Translations under genes and position numbers: made by a program
Assembly (NCBI GenBank): GCA_038849555.1
Contig: JAWCMT010000003.1
Coordinates: forward strand, 1-64,000
Direction of reading: 5' to 3'
Source of the DNA: JAOAIV01 sp038849555
Lineage (GTDB): Archaea > Thermoproteota > Bathyarchaeia > Bathyarchaeales > Bathycorpusculaceae
Length of the DNA stretch: 64,000 nucleotides
Shown here: in pieces, positions 59,626 to 64,000 of the stretch
How the letters are laid out: every line of letters starts with the position of its first letter
Position numbering within the stretch: the stretch's first letter is position 1
The notes under the pieces: model-generated
Told to the model about the DNA's origin: nothing
Database searches by the model: none
What the model saw: only the letters and a program-made list of their open reading frames with translations

Positions 59626-60520
59626 GCCCTATTCCACTCCGCGTCTGTATAATTCCGCCTCGCCAGCACGCTGGATACCACGTACATGCGAGGGCAACTC
59701 TGCTGCTGCCTCGTTGAAGCTCTGTATGCTTGCGGTCATGCCACACCAAGCGTAAATGCTCAGGCATGAAGGCAGAAGCGTCTTGGTAGAAACCAAGAAT
59801 GTATTCGCCGGTGATTATGGGCTCAGCGCTTTGCTCTTTAACCTGAAGCGATTCAAGGATTTGGATGTTTGTTTCCGTTATGCCCGGCACAGCTACCAAG
59901 CTGATTTCAGCGTTGCATAAGCCATGCGGAACCTTTCCGTCAACGATGTCTATTGTTTCGTAGTCTGCGCCGACGCTCACATGCCTAATTAGGCCTCTGC
60001 GGATTTTCTCGGCGATTTCCTCATCGTAGATTTCCGCGTTGTACCATAAACGCTGCCTGTCCCACTCGGTTTTTGTGACTTTGCCCACCGCATTCTCAGC
60101 AGTTACATGCTCAATGTAAACAGGCGCACCCGCAAGCTTGGCGGAGAAGGCTTCAATCTCGTCTGGCGTGTAGATGTTGAAGTTTCGGCTCATACCTACG
60201 GTCATGGCTATGCCGCGTATGCGTAGCGGTTTCTGCAGCATTTTCTCGGCGATGGCGAATGGTAGAACAGCGTAGACATGCTCTTTAGTTGGCGTGTGAT
60301 GCTTTTCGAACCATTCTTTGGCTTTTTCCATGGTCCAGCCTTTGTCTTTTTCAAACAGGTAGCTGACCACTTCCATGGTGTGCTTTCCTTTTTGTTTGCC
60401 TACTATTGCTTTGATGCCTTCCTTCTCGTTTAACGTGATTGTTTTAAGAGTGTCTGTTTGGAACTCCGCAACATCGCGGTGTCCGCTTCTGATGTATTGC
60501 TCCGTGTTTTCCCATGGCAT
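59471..60520 (-). CDS. head-maturation-protease-like protein, probably fused or truncated at its 3' end
   Basis: A 349-residue frame. Residues about 80-225 (PLRIRGIAMTVGMSRNFNIYTPDEIEAF, APVYIEHVTAENAVGKV, RRGLIRHVSVGADYETIDIVDGKVPHGLCNAEISLVAVPGITE) look like the prohead protease/XkdF-type region of tailed viruses. After about residue 260 the frame reads through DNA that another frame uses (the 36-codon frame at 59629-59739, then the tail-hub gene), giving an odd Arg/Gly/Trp-rich tail. So the true end is probably lost, perhaps through a deletion that removed the capsid genes between protease and tail genes. Confidence 0.6.
   Translation of the reverse strand: MPWENTEQYIRSGHRDVAEFQTDTLKTITLNEKEGIKAIVGKQKGKHTMEVVSYLFEKDKGWTMEKAKEWFEKHHTPTKEHVYAVLPFAIAEKMLQKPLRIRGIAMTVGMSRNFNIYTPDEIEAFSAKLAGAPVYIEHVTAENAVGKVTKTEWDRQRLWYNAEIYDEEIAEKIRRGLIRHVSVGADYETIDIVDGKVPHGLCNAEISLVAVPGITETNIQILESLQVKEQSAEPIITGEYILGFYQDASAFMPEHLRLVWHDRKHTELQRGSSRVALACTWYPACWRGGIIQTRSGIGHEREPTGGGDSVWQYGAAAGRRNRAPCASGLHQRGKQFRDATAELGRQIQP
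59629..59739 (-). CDS. 36-residue frame ahead of the tail-hub gene (likely gene remnant)
   Basis: ATG 59739 to TAG 59629 encodes a 36-residue peptide (MTASIQSFNEAAAELP to RRGVE). It lies in a third frame inside the last part of the protease-like frame and ends three bases before the tail-hub start. Its composition looks protein-like, so it may be the tail end of a deleted structural gene. Low confidence. Confidence 0.3.
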   Translation of the reverse strand: MTASIQSFNEAAAELPSHVRGIQRAGEAELYRRGVE

Positions 60521-60659
60521 TTTTCTTAGACCTCACACAACTGATACCAGATTAATATACGAGGAAAGTGAAAAGGCAAATTGTACTGCAGCGTGGCCCA
60601 TCGGGTGACTAACGTGTGGGCTACTGCGCGGGGTTAAACCTAAAAAAAGGGTGTGTGCT

Positions 60660-60848
60660 ATGCCGAGGAAATGTGTGGTCAAGGTTGTATTAAGCAAGGA
60701 GCAACGGGAGATTCTTAGCGAGTTAGCGAGACGATTAGGCGCCAGCGAAAGTGAGACTTTGCGGTTGGCGCTGATGGATTACGCTAAAGAGTTAAGCCTT
60801 ATGAAGGAAAGTATACATCGAGGAAAGAACCAGAATGTAAATTTCTAA
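60660..60848 (+). CDS. ribbon-helix-helix (CopG-like) protein
   Basis: A 62-residue protein: KCVVKVVLSKEQREILSELARRLGASESETLRLALMDYAKEL is a strand followed by two helices, typical of CopG/Arc DNA-binding dimers. ATG 60660 is preferred over GTG 60651. It is divergent from the protease-like gene, as a viral regulator would be. Confidence 0.65.
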   Translation: MPRKCVVKVVLSKEQREILSELARRLGASESETLRLALMDYAKELSLMKESIHRGKNQNVNF

Positions 60849-60993
60849 TATGCTTCTATTTTTTCATTTTTCTGGTTCCGATTCGGTGTCTACAAATAAA
60901 GCTAAATTTGAATTAACTTTAAATGTATAAGTGCCATAGCATATGCACAAGCCATCAGGCCAAAGCGGCTAAAACAAGCGGGGTGCGCGAAAA

Positions 60994-61344
60994 TTGGCGA
61001 AAAACTCAGCAGAGTTCGACGAGATTTTATTAAACGCCATCGATGAAGCTTTAAATTCTCTGGGTGAATCTGTAAAGCATTCAATTTACTTCCACATAGA
61101 GAGCAAATTCTATGTGCCAAGAAACAGAATTCCAGAAAACCTAGAAGAATTTCAGGGTGCACTTGAAAAAATCTTCGGTACAGGTGCGCGGTTTATAGAG
61201 ATTTTAATCATGAAAAATCTGCATTCAAAAATTGGGCTTCCGCTCAAAATAGAAGACACGCAACTTGAATTTGTTAAGTACGTTGACGCAGCGAGGGAAG
61301 GGTTCATGAAAAAGCGCGTGCACGCAGACATTAATAGTTATTAA
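60994..61344 (+). CDS. conserved hypothetical protein (116 residues)
   Basis: TTG 60994 follows a GGGGTG ribosome site by eight bases. The protein is mostly helical: FDEILLNAIDEALNSLGESVKHSIYFHIESKF, then LEEFQGALEKIFGTGARFIEILIMKNLHSKIGLP and LEFVKYVDAAREGFMKKR. I recognise it as a type of archaeal helical protein often near signalling genes but cannot name a function. The response regulator lies 87 bases downstream on the same strand. Confidence 0.6.
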   Translation: MAKNSAEFDEILLNAIDEALNSLGESVKHSIYFHIESKFYVPRNRIPENLEEFQGALEKIFGTGARFIEILIMKNLHSKIGLPLKIEDTQLEFVKYVDAAREGFMKKRVHADINSY

Positions 61345-61431
61345 CCAAGTAATGCAAATTCATATCAAAAGTTCATAAAGGCTTTATCAATGCTATAATG
61401 CTTCTATTAGCCAAGTTGAAGTGAAAGAAGT

Positions 61432-61902
61432 ATGAGCGAAGCGGCGAGAATCCTAGTTATTGATGACGATGAGAACATAAGGAAAGTGTTGAAGACAATA
61501 CTTGAAGACGAAGGATACATTGTTGACACGGCGGAGACGGCAAAAGAGAGCATAGAGAAAAGCGAGAAATCATTCTACAATGTGGCGCTTATCGACGTTC
61601 GCCTCCCAGATATGGAAGGCATTGAGTTGTTGCCAAAACTGCGCGACACCAAGCCAAAAATGCGAAAGGTAATAGTAACAGGATATCCAACGCTTCAAAA
61701 CGCTATTGCTGCGGTGAATAAAGGCGCTGACGCTTACATAGTTAAGCCCTTTGAAGTGGACAAAATTCTTGAAACGATTCGTGAGCAGCTGAAGAAGCAA
61801 GAGGAAGAGGGGCGTTACAGCGAAGAAAAAGTCGTCGAATTTATTGAGACGCGCATCAAAGAGTTAGAGGCAACAGGCAAGAAAGCTGCAAAAAAGGCTT
61901 GA
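61432..61902 (+). CDS. single-domain response regulator with helical tail
   Basis: A 156-residue CheY-like receiver: acidic pocket D11/D12 in VIDDDEN, phosphoacceptor D55 in LIDVRLPD, T83 in VTGYPT and K105 in VKPF are all present. After about residue 120 a charged helix with Lys/Glu and a Lys-rich end follows; there is no recognisable output domain. No histidine kinase is in the window. The tail may serve interaction with a partner. AGAAGT precedes ATG 61432. Confidence 0.93.
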   Translation: MSEAARILVIDDDENIRKVLKTILEDEGYIVDTAETAKESIEKSEKSFYNVALIDVRLPDMEGIELLPKLRDTKPKMRKVIVTGYPTLQNAIAAVNKGADAYIVKPFEVDKILETIREQLKKQEEEGRYSEEKVVEFIETRIKELEATGKKAAKKA

Positions 61903-62220
61903 GCGGTCGCGACAATCTCAGTAAAAGCGCCCATGAAGCGCGATTATAATCGCGGGAGCATAGAAATAAGTGCTTATACAAGTTTCTTGTTTATAATTTT
62001 TTTCAGGTACTTCGGAAGTAAACGTTTCGCTATTCTGGGTATTTTGAAAAATAGACGGTGAAATAAATTTTTTGAGCTTATATAGTGATTCCAAATCTTT
62101 AACGGCTAAAGTTACGTGATAAGCTTCGACTTAGCCGTCGCATACTCAACTTAGTTATGTATATTTTAGATGGCTGCAAGCTCGCTTATTTCGTTTAAGA
62201 TGTAAACAATAATTAATATT
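61903..62220. other. intergenic, very AT-rich
   Basis: About 320 bases after the response regulator with no open frame that looks real. It ends in AATTAATATT (62211-62220), a likely TATA element for nrdR. Directly after the response-regulator stop, CGCGATTATAATCGCG (61937-61952) is a perfect 16-base inverted repeat with possible terminator or regulatory function. Confidence 0.45.
61937..61952. terminator. perfect inverted repeat after the response-regulator gene
   Basis: CGCGATTATAATCGCG is self-complementary over its whole length and lies 35 bases after the stop at 61902. T-rich DNA begins about 35 bases further. It could be a termination-associated hairpin or a protein-binding palindrome; the sequence alone does not decide. 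Confidence 0.35.
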
Positions 62221-62270
62221 ACACTACCATTAGTGTTAATAGTGTGCTGCTATACACTATAGCCATGTGT
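62221..62270. promoter_or_regulatory. two NrdR boxes in the nrdR-nrdD promoter
   Basis: Box 1, ACACTACCATTAGTGT (62221-62236), is a 16-base palindrome matching the known NrdR-box consensus (ACAC-W-ATATAT-W-GTGT) in both half sites. Box 2, ACACTATA...ATGTGT (62254-62270), keeps one perfect half site and a weaker other. Their starts are 33 bases apart, about three helix turns, as in bacterial nrd promoters. They lie between the TATA-like element and the GTG start at 62279, so binding would block transcription. Confidence 0.8.
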
Positions 62271-62278
62271 GATTAACT

Positions 62279-62725
62279 GTGAAATGCCCATACTGCGGAT
62301 CTGACGAGTTCAAAACTTTGGAAACACGCGATTCACCAGACAACACTACGCGGCGACGGAAAGAATGCGTCAACTGCGGAAAACGCTTCACCACCTACGA
62401 GTACGTGGAAACAGTCGAACTCATGGTGCGCAAGAAAGACGGCAAACTTGAACGTTTCGACGTGAACAAGATAATCCGCGGTTTACAGAAAGCCTGCGAA
62501 AAACGACCCGTAACCATGGAGCAGATCAACGAGTTAGCAAGCCGCGTACGCCAAGACCTCATGCTGAAAGGCAAAGAAGAAGTAACATCCAGAGAAATCG
62601 GCGACCTAGTCATGAAATACCTGAAAACGCTTGACCGCATCGCGTACATCCGCTTCGCTAGCGTATACAAGCAGTTTGAAGAGCCTGAAGACTTCAGGCG
62701 AGTACTCCTTGAGGTGAAAAAATGA
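62279..62725 (+). CDS. nrdR: transcriptional repressor NrdR
   Basis: A 148-residue NrdR: zinc ribbon C3, C6, C30, C33 (MKCPYCGS...ECVNCGKRFTTYE) and an ATP-cone (about 46-136: LMVRKKDGKLERFDVNKIIRGLQKACEKRPV to AYIRFASVYKQFE). NrdR senses ATP/dATP and represses ribonucleotide reductase genes. Start is GTG 62279, directly at the conserved MKCPYC. It overlaps nrdD by four bases (ATGA). NrdR is a mainly bacterial regulator, so acquisition from bacteria is plausible. Confidence 0.96.
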   Translation: MKCPYCGSDEFKTLETRDSPDNTTRRRKECVNCGKRFTTYEYVETVELMVRKKDGKLERFDVNKIIRGLQKACEKRPVTMEQINELASRVRQDLMLKGKEEVTSREIGDLVMKYLKTLDRIAYIRFASVYKQFEEPEDFRRVLLEVKK

Positions 62726-64000
62726 AATTTGTACGAAAACGTGATGGAAAATTAGAACCCTTTGATCAGGATCGTATAACAAACGCCATTTGGAAAGCCG
62801 CCAAAGCTGTGGGCGGAAAAGACCGTGAACAAGCGAAGCGCATAAGCGACCAAGTTGTCGCTGAGTTGCACAGGCGCTTCGGCGAAGACGGCTGCCCCAC
62901 AGTGGAGGAAATCCAAGATATAGTTGAAAAAATGCTTATTGAGAATGGCCATGCGCGAACAGCCAAGGCGTACATCCTCTATAGAAAGCAGCATCAGGAC
63001 ATGCGGGAGCTAGCTGCGCTTTTAAGCTCCGCGGACATGGTTGACCAGTATTTGGAGATTGAGGATTGGCGGGTTAAAGAGAACTCGAATATGAGCTATT
63101 CACTGCAGGGCTTGAACAATTACCTTTCATCAACTATCATCGCCAAGTACTGGATATCTCGGATTTACCCTTCGGAAATTGCTGAAGCACACTTTTCAGG
63201 CGATATCCATATTCACGACTTGGGCGTTTTGGGCCCCTACTGCGTCGGTTGGAACCTCAGCGATTTGCTGCTTTCCGGTTTCGGCGGCGTTGCAGGCAAG
63301 ATTGAAAGCAAACCCGCGAAGCATTTCAGAACAGCGCTGGGCCAAGTGGTTAACTTTTTCTATACGCTTCAGGGCGAGGCGGCAGGCGCGCAGGCATTTA
63401 GCAACTTTGACACTTACTTGGCGCCGTTTATACGTTACGACCATCTAAGCCAGAAAGAGGTTGAGCAAGCACTGCAGGAGTTCTTCTTTAACATGAACGT
63501 GCCGACCCGTGTTGGCTTTCAAACACCGTTCACCAATGTAACTTTGGATTTGACAATTCCAGATTTCATGAAAGACGAGGCGGTGCTCTTCAACGGAAAA
63601 CTTACCGAGGATACATACGGCGACATGGCTGACGAAATGCAGATGTTCAACTTGGCCTTTGCCGAGATTTTACGCCAAGGCGATGCAAGAGGCAGAGTTT
63701 TCACTTTCCCAATACCCACGTACAACATAACCAAGGATTTTCCATGGGACTCCCCTGTTACGGAAGCAATTTTTGAGGTAACAGCAAAGTACGGCGTGCC
63801 CTACTTCTCAAACTTCGTTAACAGCGATCTGCATCCTGAAGATGTACGTAGCATGTGCTGTCGCCTACGCATTGACAACCGCGAACTGCGCAAACGTGGA
63901 GGAGGCTTCTTCGGCGCTAACCCGTTAACGGGCTCTATCGGCGTGGTCACCATTAACATGCCGCGCATTGGTTACTTATCCAAGGACGAAGAGGAGTTCT
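62722..64000 (+). CDS. nrdD: anaerobic ribonucleoside-triphosphate reductase (N-terminal part, runs off the end)
   Basis: ATG 62722 overlaps the nrdR stop and has GAGGTG upstream. The first 426 residues are present. An N-terminal ATP-cone (KFVRKRDGKLEPFDQDRITNAIWKAAKAVGG) is followed by the glycyl-radical reductase body (SGDIHIHDLGVLGPYCVGWNL, FQTPFTNVTLDL, FTFPIPTYNIT, CCRLRIDN). The C-terminal glycyl radical site lies beyond the window. It makes dNTPs without oxygen, using an activase (NrdG) not seen here. Class III fits a strict anaerobe. Confidence 0.96.
   Translation, partial: MKFVRKRDGKLEPFDQDRITNAIWKAAKAVGGKDREQAKRISDQVVAELHRRFGEDGCPTVEEIQDIVEKMLIENGHARTAKAYILYRKQHQDMRELAALLSSADMVDQYLEIEDWRVKENSNMSYSLQGLNNYLSSTIIAKYWISRIYPSEIAEAHFSGDIHIHDLGVLGPYCVGWNLSDLLLSGFGGVAGKIESKPAKHFRTALGQVVNFFYTLQGEAAGAQAFSNFDTYLAPFIRYDHLSQKEVEQALQEFFFNMNVPTRVGFQTPFTNVTLDLTIPDFMKDEAVLFNGKLTEDTYGDMADEMQMFNLAFAEILRQGDARGRVFTFPIPTYNITKDFPWDSPVTEAIFEVTAKYGVPYFSNFVNSDLHPEDVRSMCCRLRIDNRELRKRGGGFFGANPLTGSIGVVTINMPRIGYLSKDEEEF

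Noticed and set aside
1..64000. CRISPR arrays, transposases, integrases, rRNA genes
   Set aside because: No regularly spaced direct repeats, no transposase or integrase motifs and no rRNA signature were seen on either strand.

Overview
The window is archaeal chromosome. It carries two TFB-type transcription factors, TFE-beta, Gar1, the KEOPS subunits Kae1, Bud32 and Pcc1, archaeal uS15 and eL40, SUI1/aIF1, Trm1 and an archaeal RNase P RNA. Leader lengths are short, TATA boxes are archaeal, and many starts are TTG or GTG behind good Shine-Dalgarno sites. Two ferredoxin-dependent 2-oxoacid oxidoreductases and a methanofuran operon indicate a strictly anaerobic lineage with a tetrahydromethanopterin/methanofuran type of C1 metabolism. 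A Bathyarchaeia-like (TACK) organism is my best guess. That placement is inference, not proven by the sequence.

Layout. 1-9.4 kb: end of an AIM24-family gene, MarC, a four-gene pyruvate:ferredoxin oxidoreductase operon (minus), a B12/radical SAM gene, tRNA-Asn, a Cys-rich microprotein and a two-gene 2-oxoacid:ferredoxin oxidoreductase. 9.5-18.8 kb: stand-alone LigD-type phosphoesterase, OB-fold protein, Yip1 protein, a DUF35-HMG-CoA synthase fusion with a thiolase-like partner that lacks the catalytic residues, nicotinate phosphoribosyltransferase, SUI1, TFB and tRNA-Gln. 18.9-24.6 kb: tandem-AsnC protein, a tiny membrane protein behind a palindromic operator, a large Ig-repeat surface protein, a relic of an iron/B12 permease, a phosphodiesterase and OsmC. 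24.6-39.5 kb: information-processing core (Pcc1, RecJ-like, uS15, Kae1-Bud32-HAM1, TFE-beta, RlmE, eL40, TFB2-Gar1, THEP1 NTPase, Trm1) plus NadC and several conserved proteins of unknown role.

39.6-45.5 kb: two secreted or anchored proteins, one a caspase-like reading frame interrupted by an in-frame TAG, then ProC, a HAD phosphatase, rhomboid and DUF362. 45.5-51.3 kb: methanofuran biosynthesis operon mfnB-mfnA-mfnD-mfnF-mfnE with a divergent HisA-related gene. 51.3-57.7 kb: envelope and small proteins, RNase P RNA (54191-54511, minus) and an AK6-type kinase. 57.8-60.9 kb: remains of a tailed-virus gene block (tail-hub-like protein, head-protease-like protein, ribbon-helix-helix proteins). 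61-64 kb: response regulator, then nrdR-nrdD behind two NrdR boxes, running off the end.

Most notable: the TAG-interrupted but otherwise continuous caspase-like gene; the degenerate thiolase beside the fused DUF35-HMG-CoA synthase; the NrdR-controlled nrdD in an archaeon; the near-complete methanofuran pathway; and a 51-bp repeat present as an inverted pair 43 kb apart with a degenerate third copy. No CRISPR array, transposase or integrase was seen.
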